A stretch of DNA of 64,000 nucleotides from Terriglobales bacterium (lineage in GTDB: Bacteria; Acidobacteriota; Terriglobia; Terriglobales; Acidobacteriaceae), in the NCBI GenBank assembly GCA_035567895.1, contig DATMPC010000001.1, positions 1-64,000 on the forward strand, given 5' to 3'. The position numbers were made by a program, and so were the translations under genes. Position 1 is the first letter of the stretch, and each line of letters starts with the position of its first letter. The notes below the pieces were generated by a model, which ran no database searches, had not been told where the DNA came from, and saw only the letters and a list, made by a program, of their open reading frames with translations. Below, in pieces: positions 1-8,800 of this stretch.

Positions 1-76
1 ATGCAGACCAAATCAATGCCGACCTACTCGCCTTCTTTCAGGTCGCTGGTCGAGCTGCAGCGTAGAGACAAGTTCC

Positions 77-106
77 CCCGGCCGTTCGTCGTCGGCGACG
101 GCCGGG
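77..106. other. GC-rich hairpin upstream of the first gene
   Basis: A perfect 9-bp inverted repeat (CCCGGCCGT at 77-85, ACGGCCGGG at 98-106) encloses a 12-nt loop and ends 60 bp before the ATG at 167. No T-run follows, so it is not a standard terminator for plus-strand transcripts. It may be a leader structure or the end of a gene beyond the window. Nothing else recognisable lies in 1-166. Confidence 0.35.
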
Positions 107-166
107 AAGACTCGTTGTCGTCCCGAATTGAGTCCGAACCATACTTTCCGGCATCGAATTGTTTCC

Positions 167-1834
167 ATGGCTACCCCACCTCTCTTACCGCCTGAACGCC
201 GGGAGCAGCTCTTCCCCGCACTCACGCCTTCGCAGATCGCGCGCATAGCCGCAGCGGGAAAAAGACATCCAGTGAGCGCCGGCGAATTATTGATCAAGCA
301 AGGTGAAGTGGCGGCAGGTCTTTTTGTAGTCGTGTCAGGAGAGATTGAGATCATCCAGCCAAGCCCGCACGGAGATGTGCTGATCACAACGCACACGGCG
401 GGAAGCTTCACGGGAGAGCTCAACATGCTCTCGGGACGCCGTGCCCTCGTCTGCGGACGGATGAGCAAAGCCGGGGAGGTAATAGAACTCGATCGTCACG
501 CATTGCAGCAACTGGTCCAAACCGATGTCGAACTCAGCGAGATCATCATGCGTGCGTTCATTCTGCGCCGTCTCGAATTGATTGCTCACGGCATCGGCGA
601 TGTGGTCTTAGTAGGCTCCTCGCACTCGCCGGGGACGCTGCGTATTAAGGAGTTTCTCACCCGCAACGGTCATCCTTATTCTTATATCGACCTCGACCGT
701 GACGAGGGTGTGCAGGAGCTGCTGGACAAGTTTCAAGTCAAGATCGACGAGATTCCCGTATTAATCTGCCAAGGCAAGCTCGTCCTCCGTAATCCGAACA
801 ACCAGCAAGTCGCCGATTGCCTTGGGCTCAATTCGGACATCGACGAAAGTCATCTCCGCGACGTTGTAGTCATCGGAGCTGGGCCCTCAGGGCTGGCAGC
901 CGCTGTTTATGCGGCCTCTGAAGGTCTCGACGTGCTTGTGATTGAAACCAATGCACCCGGAGGACAAGCAGGTTCGAGTTCCAAGATCGAAAATTATCTC
1001 GGGTTCCCTACGGGAATCTCGGGGCAAGATCTCGCCGGGCGCGCTTACACCCAAGCCCAGAAGTTTGGCGCCGAGATGATCATTGCGCGCAGCGCCGTGA
1101 AGCTGGCTTGTACTAAGCGTCCATATGCGATTGAGATCGAGGGAGGCGCACAGATCCCGGCCCGCGCAATCGTGATTGCGACCGGCGCTCAATACCGCAG
1201 GCTTCCGCTTGAGAATCTCTCACAGTTCGAAGGTATCGGCGTGTACTACGGGGCTACCTACATCGAGGCGCAGCTTTGCGAGCACGAGGAGGCAATCGTA
1301 GTAGGCGGGGGGAATTCAGCTGGTCAGGCAGCGGTCTTCCTTGCAAACACTGCGAAACATGTGCACGTTCTAATTCGCTCAGAAGGGCTGGCCGACACCA
1401 TGTCTCGTTATCTGATTCGGCGAATCGAGGAGAGCCCAAAAATCACCCTGCATCCATTTACCGAGATTGACGGTCTTGAAGGCAACGGAAAGCTTGAATG
1501 CGTTCGCTGGCGAAATAATCGGACCAAAGCGGTGGAGATCCATCGCATTCATCATGTTTTTCTCATGACCGGAGCCAGTCCCAATACGGAATGGCTCGAA
1601 GGATGCATAGCTCTGGACGACAAAGGCTTCATCAAAACCGGGCCGGAGCTTCTTCCCGAAGATTTGCGCTCGGCGCAATGGCCGCTCTCGCGGTCTCCTT
1701 ACCTGCTCGAGACAACTCTTCCAGGCGTCTTTGCGGTGGGTGATGCCCGGGCAAACAACGTAAAGCGTGTCGCTTCAGCCGTAGGAGAAGGCTCGATCTC
1801 CATACACCTTGTCCATCGTGTCCTTGCGGAGTGA
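167..1834 (+). CDS. Cyclic-nucleotide-binding / thioredoxin-like / FAD-dependent oxidoreductase fusion
   Basis: Predicted cytoplasmic flavoprotein of 555 aa. Three modules are visible: a cNMP-binding (Crp-type) beta-barrel at about 20-135, a thioredoxin/glutaredoxin-like segment at about 145-220, and a thioredoxin-reductase-like domain from about 232 to the end. The last has an FAD site GAGPSG (237-242), the PGGQAG segment and an NAD(P) site GGGNSAG. The position where thioredoxin reductases carry the redox pair CxxC reads YGATY here, and the thioredoxin-like segment also has no CxxC, so disulfide reduction by the classical route is unlikely. Inference: a nucleotide- or ligand-gated NAD(P)H oxidoreductase of unknown acceptor. 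The open frame extends to a TTG at 128, but ATG 167 is preferred because it directly precedes the conserved region; neither start has a clear ribosome site. Confidence 0.85.
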   Translation: MATPPLLPPERREQLFPALTPSQIARIAAAGKRHPVSAGELLIKQGEVAAGLFVVVSGEIEIIQPSPHGDVLITTHTAGSFTGELNMLSGRRALVCGRMSKAGEVIELDRHALQQLVQTDVELSEIIMRAFILRRLELIAHGIGDVVLVGSSHSPGTLRIKEFLTRNGHPYSYIDLDRDEGVQELLDKFQVKIDEIPVLICQGKLVLRNPNNQQVADCLGLNSDIDESHLRDVVVIGAGPSGLAAAVYAASEGLDVLVIETNAPGGQAGSSSKIENYLGFPTGISGQDLAGRAYTQAQKFGAEMIIARSAVKLACTKRPYAIEIEGGAQIPARAIVIATGAQYRRLPLENLSQFEGIGVYYGATYIEAQLCEHEEAIVVGGGNSAGQAAVFLANTAKHVHVLIRSEGLADTMSRYLIRRIEESPKITLHPFTEIDGLEGNGKLECVRWRNNRTKAVEIHRIHHVFLMTGASPNTEWLEGCIALDDKGFIKTGPELLPEDLRSAQWPLSRSPYLLETTLPGVFAVGDARANNVKRVASAVGEGSISIHLVHRVLAE

Positions 1835-1861
1835 GTCATGCAGGTAATTGTTCCTTTTGAA

Positions 1862-2024
1862 ACTGTCATCCCTCGCGCCGCACGACAGCTCTTTCGTATC
1901 GAGAGAATGATTTTGCGGCGCGGGGGAGCTGCGGTTGCGTCTGTGATGACAAAAGCAGATCCCCCAAGCCGCATAAGCTTCACCTCTCAAATGACAGCTA
2001 CGCCGCGGCTTGAGGGATGACAGT
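1862..2024. repeat. Palindromic element with ACTGTCATCC ends, copy 1
   Basis: This 163-bp intergenic segment is bounded by a perfect 13-bp inverted repeat, ACTGTCATCCCTC (1862-1874) and GAGGGATGACAGT (2012-2024). GC-rich sub-repeats (gcgccgc, gcggcgcgg, gccgcggc) lie between. A related element with ends ACTGTCATCC sits at 49398-49569. It carries no credible ORF and resembles a non-autonomous MITE/REP-like repeat. It fills the gap between the oxidoreductase and the convergent GtrA gene. Confidence 0.6.
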
Positions 2025-2080
2025 ATCTATGGTTTCGGCCGCAATCGTGAATCATTCAGGCCCAACCGCAGAGTACACGG

Positions 2081-2608
2081 TCACTGGGAAAGGCCCTCGC
2101 TCTTCCGGTGTGAGAACACCCAAAACTTATAACCGATAAAGTTGAATCCGAGCGAGAAAGCTGTTCCCACCAACGCCGCGAACGACGGCCACGCCTTCGT
2201 GTGGATTCCCCATCTGGGATGCATGTAGGTAGCAACGTACGACGACGTCCCCACATTCACCACCGCGCCCAGCAAGCTTATAAACAGAAACTGAGCCCCT
2301 TCCACGACATAGTGCTTGTCAGTGGAGCGCCGGAAGGTCCAGGAGCGGTTCATCACGTAGCTGTTCAAGACCGCGGATGCGAATGCGAACGTCTTGAAAA
2401 CCGCGAACATTGCTCCTGCCTGTCCAGTGTGGGTAAGGAAAATGAGAACATTCAGGACCGAGAGATCGACGACAGTATTGATGACGCCAACCACTCCAAA
2501 ACGAAAAATCTGCACAACATGAGATGTCCGCCGTGGCCGAAGATGTGGAGGAGGATGGGGTACGGCGATCGCGCTGTTGGGGGGTAGATTCACCGAGATT
2601 TCACCCAT
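2081..2608 (-). CDS. GtrA-like membrane protein
   Basis: Small 175-aa inner-membrane protein of the GtrA family, members of which are thought to flip or assist polyprenyl-linked sugars in surface-glycan modification. The first 30 residues are a Pro-rich cytoplasmic tail. Four hydrophobic segments follow, beginning with FRFGVVGVINTVVDL, which matches the family start (F-x-x-V-G-x-x-N-T), and including NYVMNRSWTF-like and FNFIGYKFWVF motifs near segments 2 and 4. It lies 43 bp downstream of the TolC-like gene on the same strand and may be cotranscribed. No glycosyltransferase is adjacent, so the sugar substrate is unknown. Confidence 0.85.
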   Translation of the reverse strand: MGEISVNLPPNSAIAVPHPPPHLRPRRTSHVVQIFRFGVVGVINTVVDLSVLNVLIFLTHTGQAGAMFAVFKTFAFASAVLNSYVMNRSWTFRRSTDKHYVVEGAQFLFISLLGAVVNVGTSSYVATYMHPRWGIHTKAWPSFAALVGTAFSLGFNFIGYKFWVFSHRKSEGLSQ

Positions 2609-2651
2609 TGGTCGAATTGCATAAAATGACTGTCCATTCTAGCCAATAGAA

Positions 2652-4652
2652 TCATTCTCCCTTTGGCCGCGGGGTTACTCCCGTTTGGTCCGGTTGAAAT
2701 TCTGGCACAGGCTGTGTGATCACGTCGTTGCCCCGGACAGCATAAGGCGCGTGCGGCATCTGCGTTACATTTCCGCTCGCGGCGTCGGCAATGCTGATGC
2801 CGAGTGTCTCAAGCAAGCGGCCTGTCACCACGTCGAGGTTCAGCTTCGACTGCTCGTAGTCAGACATCGCGTTCACCAGATTCGAATCGGCAGTCGAGAC
2901 ATTACTTAGCTGCGTGAGCACGTTGTATGTCGTACTCAGCCCCTGCACAAGCTTCTTCTGCTCAGCATCGAGGCTCTGTTGAGCGTAATCTCGCGCCTTG
3001 AGTGCGGCATCGACCGCTGCGCGATTCTGCTGCACCGAGAACTGCGCATTCCGCACTCCAATAGCTATTGAGTTTTGTAGTTGCTGGAGACGAACCTCCG
3101 CTTGGCGATATTCCAGCTCCGAACGAATCTGATCTGCCTGTGCCGCGCGATTGCGAATAGGGATATCCACGGCAAAGCCGACAAAGTACGTTGGATGGTT
3201 AACAGTCGTCGAGAGTGCATCGGAATAACCACCGTTCGCCGTACCGACCGGCGACGTGGTTGTAGTGAAGTTGGGATTCAGCGCCCCGGCCAATCCATTG
3301 CCTCCGTAATTCGCGACGAGGTCAACGGTCGGCAACAGTGCATTGCGGGCCGATCGCTTGCTGATATTGCGGTTGGTCAGGTCGATACGGGCCTGCGTCA
3401 ATTCGGGTCGCCGGGTAAGCGCATCGTTAATCAGATCCTGAATCGGCAGCACGGGCTCTGAAGCCGGCAGCTGAATCCTGTCAGTTGGAATCACTCCGGC
3501 GTTGGCGATCACGGGATCGTTCTCATTGCGAGTGATCGCATTCTTCATGAGCAACTGTTGAAGCTGCAGGTTGGTTTGCGACGTGATCAGCGCCTGCTGG
3601 TTCGATGCAACTTGCGCCTGCGCGTTTACGATCTCGATTTGCGCAATGGTGCCGGCCTGCACTTGCTTTCGGTTGTTAGCCTCCAGCTGCTCGGCTGACG
3701 CAACCGCGCGCTCCTTTGCCTTCTCGTCTTCATACGCTGTCACAAGATTCCAGTAGAGAGTTTCTATTTGAGTGACCGTGAAAATTACTTGCTGACGAAA
3801 GGCTTCGTCGGCGATCTCGCGATTGTTATTTGCAATGGTGATAAAGCGACGGTTGGAAGCGAATCCAAATCCCTGCAGAACGTGCTGCCGCAGTTGGAAC
3901 AAAAAGTTCGAATTTAGTTGTGGCACCAGGAACGTCCGCGTGCTGTTAGTAGTAACGCGCGAATTGTTGAATGTGACATTGAAAAGCGTACCGCTGGAAA
4001 ATCCCTGCTGATATCCAAAGTTTGCCGTTCCAGTATTTTGAAGAAGTGCGGGGACACCGCTGATAACTGTGTTCGACTGCGGAGTGTCGCTGTGCTGGAT
4101 TCCCAAACTGGAAGTCAGAAGAGGATCGAAGGAATCGATGGGAGGACCAACACCCAATGTCGACGAAACTAACCCAGCAGTTCCAGTGCCTGCTCCACCT
4201 GCCGCGGCCACCGTGCCGCCAGCGCCCCCTCCAGTGGCTCCGCCTCCGATTCCACCAATGCCGGCGCCCGGAGTTCCCTGCACGATTCCCGTGTTCACGC
4301 CTCGGACGTTGGCCCCGGACTTTGTGCGAAGGATGTCGGTATCAGCAACTGGAAGGTTATACCGTGCGATCACTAAATCCAGATTGTTCTCCAATGCCAG
4401 TGCAATCGCATCGTCGAGCGACAACACCATGTTCCCATTTTGGAGCACGCTGTTCAGGCGAGCCGAGTTTGTCAGGTTAGGTTGTGGCACCGTATGTGCC
4501 TTGTAGGGCGCAAGCACATTGGGAAATATCGGCGCTCCATTCGTGATCTCTTCCCTTCCCGGCTGCTCTGCCTGCGCACCAGGACAGAGAGTTATTGCAA
4601 CCATTAAAACCATGAAAAAGACACGACAAAGCGAATGAACGCATTGGAACAT
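2652..4652 (-). CDS. TolC-family outer-membrane efflux protein
   Basis: Outer-membrane channel subunit, 666 aa, of the TolC/OEP family, which partners tripartite efflux pumps or type I secretion. A signal peptide (MFQCVHSLCRVFFMVLMVAI, ending near AQA) is followed by LSLDDAIALALENNLDL, the usual first helix, and two OEP repeats rich in Gln/Ala coiled coil. Between the first helix and the barrel is a Gly/Ala-rich low-complexity insert (about residues 115-165) that makes it longer than the usual 420-500 aa. The ATG at 4652 is chosen because CGGAGGA lies 6 bp upstream and the signal peptide starts there; the open frame reaches 4736. No membrane-fusion protein or pump gene is nearby, so the substrate is unknown. 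Confidence 0.9.
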   Translation of the reverse strand: MFQCVHSLCRVFFMVLMVAITLCPGAQAEQPGREEITNGAPIFPNVLAPYKAHTVPQPNLTNSARLNSVLQNGNMVLSLDDAIALALENNLDLVIARYNLPVADTDILRTKSGANVRGVNTGIVQGTPGAGIGGIGGGATGGGAGGTVAAAGGAGTGTAGLVSSTLGVGPPIDSFDPLLTSSLGIQHSDTPQSNTVISGVPALLQNTGTANFGYQQGFSSGTLFNVTFNNSRVTTNSTRTFLVPQLNSNFLFQLRQHVLQGFGFASNRRFITIANNNREIADEAFRQQVIFTVTQIETLYWNLVTAYEDEKAKERAVASAEQLEANNRKQVQAGTIAQIEIVNAQAQVASNQQALITSQTNLQLQQLLMKNAITRNENDPVIANAGVIPTDRIQLPASEPVLPIQDLINDALTRRPELTQARIDLTNRNISKRSARNALLPTVDLVANYGGNGLAGALNPNFTTTTSPVGTANGGYSDALSTTVNHPTYFVGFAVDIPIRNRAAQADQIRSELEYRQAEVRLQQLQNSIAIGVRNAQFSVQQNRAAVDAALKARDYAQQSLDAEQKKLVQGLSTTYNVLTQLSNVSTADSNLVNAMSDYEQSKLNLDVVTGRLLETLGISIADAASGNVTQMPHAPYAVRGNDVITQPVPEFQPDQTGVTPRPKGE

Positions 4653-4824
4653 CTGTTGTCCTCCGAAACGTTTTACGCGCGAACTGCGCATGAGAAACCC
4701 TGTGGCATTCTGCATTGTCAGGCACGACACGAGCAAACCAGGGCTGAATAAAACGATACAAAACAGGTGGGCAGGGTTATGTAAAGCTTTGTAGCGACAG
4801 GACGGGTGGTCTGAGAGGTGTACT

Positions 4825-4928
4825 GGTAGAGACGCAGCATGCTGCGTCTCCGCTATAAAGCTTCGGCAACCCGCGCTCTCTGGCGTCCTAAGCGGCCGGG
4901 AGGAGACGCAACACGCTGCGTCTCTACC
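4825..4928. repeat. Composite palindrome, GAGACGCA...TGCGTCTC family
   Basis: A perfect 22-bp palindrome at 4829-4850 (arms GAGACGCAGCA) and a second imperfect one at 4903-4924 (arms GAGACGCA/TGCGTCTC) form a larger inverted repeat. The outer ends are GGTAGAGACGCA (4825-4836) and TGCGTCTCTACC (4917-4928). The 26 bp at 4825-4850 recur identically at 33120-33145, so this is a dispersed element. It lies in the 330-bp gap between the FecR-like and TolC-like genes; I see nothing else in that gap. Confidence 0.7.
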
Positions 4929-4982
4929 ACGCTCCAGTGAAGCAACCGCGGCCGGCGTAAGCCAGTCTAAGTCGAGCTGAAA

Positions 4983-5822
4983 CTACTGCGGAGGAATTCC
5001 GGGACCAGAAGGCGGTTTGGGTGGCGGCGTAGAATTGTGCTGCGAGTTCGCGATCGCGACTCCTGCAGCGGCGCCTGCTGCCACGGAGCCAACGGCAATT
5101 AGCACGGTTCGCAATATGCTGGTAGTGGTCTGAACCCCGACGTTCGATCCTGCAGCTAATCCGGCGCGGCTGATCGCTGTTTGCTGAATGGCTTGCTGAA
5201 TCGCCTGCTGCGTTATGGGACCGACCGTTCCCACTCCCGCAGCCGTCACTTCAACCTGCTGCCCCGGATTTACATTTACAGACTGCGATTGGTTCGGCGC
5301 TCCACCTGCTCCATTCAGCGGAGTGATTTGCACGACACCGCTAAACACGATGAGAGTCGTGCGGTCAGCCGTCGCGATCAGTAGAAAGTCAGTGCCGATG
5401 ACTCCGGCAACTGACGTTGGCGTGCGCACCTCGAATTTGGAGTTCGGTTGCGTCAGCTTGACTACCTGACTCCGGAGACGGCCAAATAGCAGCTCAAGCG
5501 TGGTCTGCTGCGCAGCCGCGTCGTGCTGGACCACGCGCATTTGACTGTTCGATCCCAAACTGAGAATCGAGCCATCGCGGAGGCTCACCCGGAGACGCCC
5601 GGTATTGTTGGTCTGGAGCTGATCGTTCCACTGTAATTGATCGCGAACTGCAAGCGCGGCCCCATTGCGTGTAGCGGCCTGATCCAGAGCAGTTACTGCG
5701 CCAGCGAGTTGCCCTGAGCCGGCGCCTTGATAACAGAAGCCCGCCAAGGGCGAAAGCAGAAAACACAACACCACTGCTGTACAGCGATAGAGATTACTTC
5801 TCAGCTGCATGCAATTGATCAT
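4983..5822 (-). CDS. FecR-domain secreted protein
   Basis: Exported 279-aa protein with a FecR domain, the fold also found in free-standing envelope proteins. The N-terminus is a signal peptide (about 1-32, ending near SPLAGFCYQ). The FecR region covers roughly 60-170 and includes DGSILSLGSNSQM, RTPTSVAGVIGTDFLL and a GVVQI strand. After it comes a Gln-rich linker and a hydrophobic Ala/Gly segment near 245-262, then a Pro-rich end, suggesting membrane anchoring. The ATG at 5822 follows AGAGG at 8 bp; a TTG one codon earlier is open. It lies 23 bp downstream of the giant surface protein, so the two are probably cotranscribed. Confidence 0.85.
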   Translation of the reverse strand: MINCMQLRSNLYRCTAVVLCFLLSPLAGFCYQGAGSGQLAGAVTALDQAATRNGAALAVRDQLQWNDQLQTNNTGRLRVSLRDGSILSLGSNSQMRVVQHDAAAQQTTLELLFGRLRSQVVKLTQPNSKFEVRTPTSVAGVIGTDFLLIATADRTTLIVFSGVVQITPLNGAGGAPNQSQSVNVNPGQQVEVTAAGVGTVGPITQQAIQQAIQQTAISRAGLAAGSNVGVQTTTSILRTVLIAVGSVAAGAAAGVAIANSQHNSTPPPKPPSGPGIPPQ

Positions 5823-5845
5823 CAATCTAGCCTCTTTGCACTGCG

Positions 5846-8800
5846 CTACTGAACGGTCAAATTAACGGTTGTGGAAGTCTGCATCCCGCCAGAGTTGCCG
5901 ACCACGATGATTGTGTACGTTCCCTGCGGCGTCGGCGCCGGAGTCGTTGATTTGCTCATACCGCCGCCTCCGCAGCTGGCCCAGATTCCCGTGCAGGCAA
6001 CGATCAAGCCAAGCCACATCACCGAGCCACGGCGACGACGCGGAGAGCGCAATCCAACCAGCACGATCGCCGGCACCATTCCCATCCAACTCGCCAACAT
6101 CCAAGGTGAACTCGGATGCAGCAGCTCGGCGGTGGTCGTTCGCGTTATCGTCAGCGTTGATGTCGTTGTCGTCCCCACCGCACCCAGGGTAATGGTTGAT
6201 GGATTGAACGAGCATGCGAGTCCAACAGGCAAGCCCGCGCACGAAAGCGTCAAAGTATGCCCGGCGCTCGCGGCGTTTGGAGTGAACGAGACGGTAAACG
6301 TCGCCGATTGCCCTGTTGCCAGCGAGGCGCTCGATGGCGACGTAGTGATGTTGCCTGCATTGCCCAGTCCGGCGACGTTCAAACCGGAACCTGAAATAGC
6401 TACGCCGAACACGGTTCCGCTCGGCGTTCCCGAATTGAACTTTGCGAGCTGCTTCCCCGAATTGATATCGAACCGATAGATGTTCGAGCTGCAATAATCG
6501 CCCGCCCAGAATGACGTTCCATCCTGGTCAAGCGTAATCGAGTACAAGCACTGATCGCCAGGCGCTGTGTACGTCATCACCTGCTGGCCAGAGGCATTGA
6601 GGCGAACGATGTCCACCAAGTCGGCAACAATGACGCCTCCGTCAGGAAGAATACGCAACATGAGCGCCTTCTTCAGGCCCGTGGCAAAGGGCGGCAGTTG
6701 CTGATTGCGGCAAACGTCGTAGCGCAGAATCGATAGGCCCTCTGATGTGTACAGGAGCGTGCAGTTGTCAGCCGAGAGATCAATGTCGTCGCTTCCCTGC
6801 TCCTCAGTGGCCACCGTGAATGTGGTCACAAGCTTGCCGCTCGGATCAAACTTGAGAATCTGATGCGAGCAACCTTGTTGTCCGACGTAAGCGTTGCCCG
6901 CGCCGTCGAACACAATCGTCTCTGGCTGGCAATTGAATCCGGTGCCGAACGTTCCCAATAGCGTACCTGTCTTCGGATCGAACTTGCTGACGTTGCCCGC
7001 GGTGAAGTCCGTGGCATACAGATTCCCTGCTTTATCGAACCCCATTCCGGAAACCGTTCCATTAAGACCCGTGGTCAGCGTCTGGAGCAACGTTCCGTCC
7101 GGAGCAAACCGCTTGACCGTTCCCGGACTTATTCCCACGAACACCCCCTGGGGGAAGTTGTTCACGGTTACAGTCACACTCTGTGACGCGGAACCGGAGA
7201 GTCCCAGCGCATCCGTTGCGGTGACCTTCACGATAAAGGTGCCGGCCGCGTTGTACGTATGCGTGCCGCTCGCAGCGTTTGCAGTCGTGCCGTCCCCGAA
7301 GTCGAGAACCGTTGTGGCGATGTTGTTCTCGGCGTCGACGCAATTACCGGTCGCGCTGATTGGCAGTGGGACGATGCCGGTGGTTGGAGTAACCGTCAGA
7401 GTGCAGGTGGGCGCGGTGTTGGTACCCACCGTGACGGTTTGCGTTGCTGTGGCCTTTTGACCAACCGCATCGGTTCCGGTAAGCGTGACCGTGAACGTTC
7501 CCGCTTTGGTGTAGGTGTGCGTACCGCTCGGAGCGGCCTGTGTTGTACCGTCTCCGAAGTCAAGCAGGGTGCTCGACAGAGCTTTCTCAGGATCACTGCA
7601 ACTGCCGGTTGCTGTGACGGGCAATGGCGCAAGGCCGCTCGTTGGAGCGACCGAAAGCGTGCAAGAAGGTGGCTGATTCACTGCGACTGTGACCGTTTGA
7701 GTTGCCGAACCTGTGAGGCCGTTGCCGTCGGTCGCCGTTACTTTGACGGTGAACGTGCCCGCAGAACTGTATCTGTGAGTTCCGCTAGTTCCACTTTGGG
7801 AAGCTGAGCCGTCTCCAAAATCAAGCGTAGTACTTGCGATGGGACTTGTGCCCGCTGTGCAGTTACCGGTTGCAGTTACGTCGAGTGGAGCAGGACCGCT
7901 GTTCGGAACGACTGTAAGAGTGCAAGCTGGCGCGACCGCCGGGGTTACCGTCACCGTTTGTGTCGCTGTACTGGAGAGACCACTTGTGTCAGTTGCAGTG
8001 AGCTTTACTGTGAATGTGCCGGCCGTGGTGTATCTGTGAGTTCCGCTAGCTCCGCTCTGTGCGGCTGAGCCATCGCCGAAATCAAGAGTTGTACTTGCCA
8101 GGGGACGCGAGCCCGGCGTGCAGTTGCCAGTCGCAGTTACGTTGAGCGGAGAAGCTCCGCTATTGGGCACAACACTCAGCGTGCAAGCGGGCGCTACCGC
8201 TGCACCCACAGTTACCGTCTGAGTCGCCGAGCCGGAGAGGCCATTGGCGTCCTTGGCAGTTACAGTAACAGTGAAGGTTCCGGGCGAGTTGTAGGTATGC
8301 GATCCGCTGGTTCCACTTTGGGCCGTAGAGCCATCGCCGAAGTCAATCGTAGAACTCGTGATCGGACTGCTGCCTGGAGTGCAGTTTCCAGTGGCCGTCA
8401 CCGTCAAAGGCGCAGGGCCGCTGTTCGGAGCAACAACCAGCGTGCAAGCCGGTGGTTGAGCCGCACTAACGACAACCATCTGCGTTGCCGAGCCGGAGAG
8501 GCCATTCTGGTCGGTCGCCGTAACTCTCACCGTAAACGTTCCGGTGGAACCGTACCTGTGCGTTCCGCTAGTTCCAGTTTGGGAGGCAGAGCCATCTCCG
8601 AAATCAAGCGTTGTGCTTGCGATTGGGCTTGTGCCGGCAGTGCATGTGCCAGTTGCAGTTACGTCGAGTGGAGCAGGACCGCTGTTCGGAACGACTGTAA
8701 GAGTGCAACCTGGCGCAACCGCCGGGGTTACCGTCACGGTTTGTGTCGTTGTGCTGGAGAGACCACTTGTATCTGTGGCGGTGAGTTTTACCGTGAATGT

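Noticed and set aside
13-468. 151-codon minus-strand ORF overlapping the first gene
   Set aside because: Cys/Arg/Ser-rich shadow of the cyclic-nucleotide domain coding strand.
1838-2020. 60-codon ORF after the oxidoreductase
   Set aside because: It lies almost wholly within the palindromic element and has no protein-like pattern.
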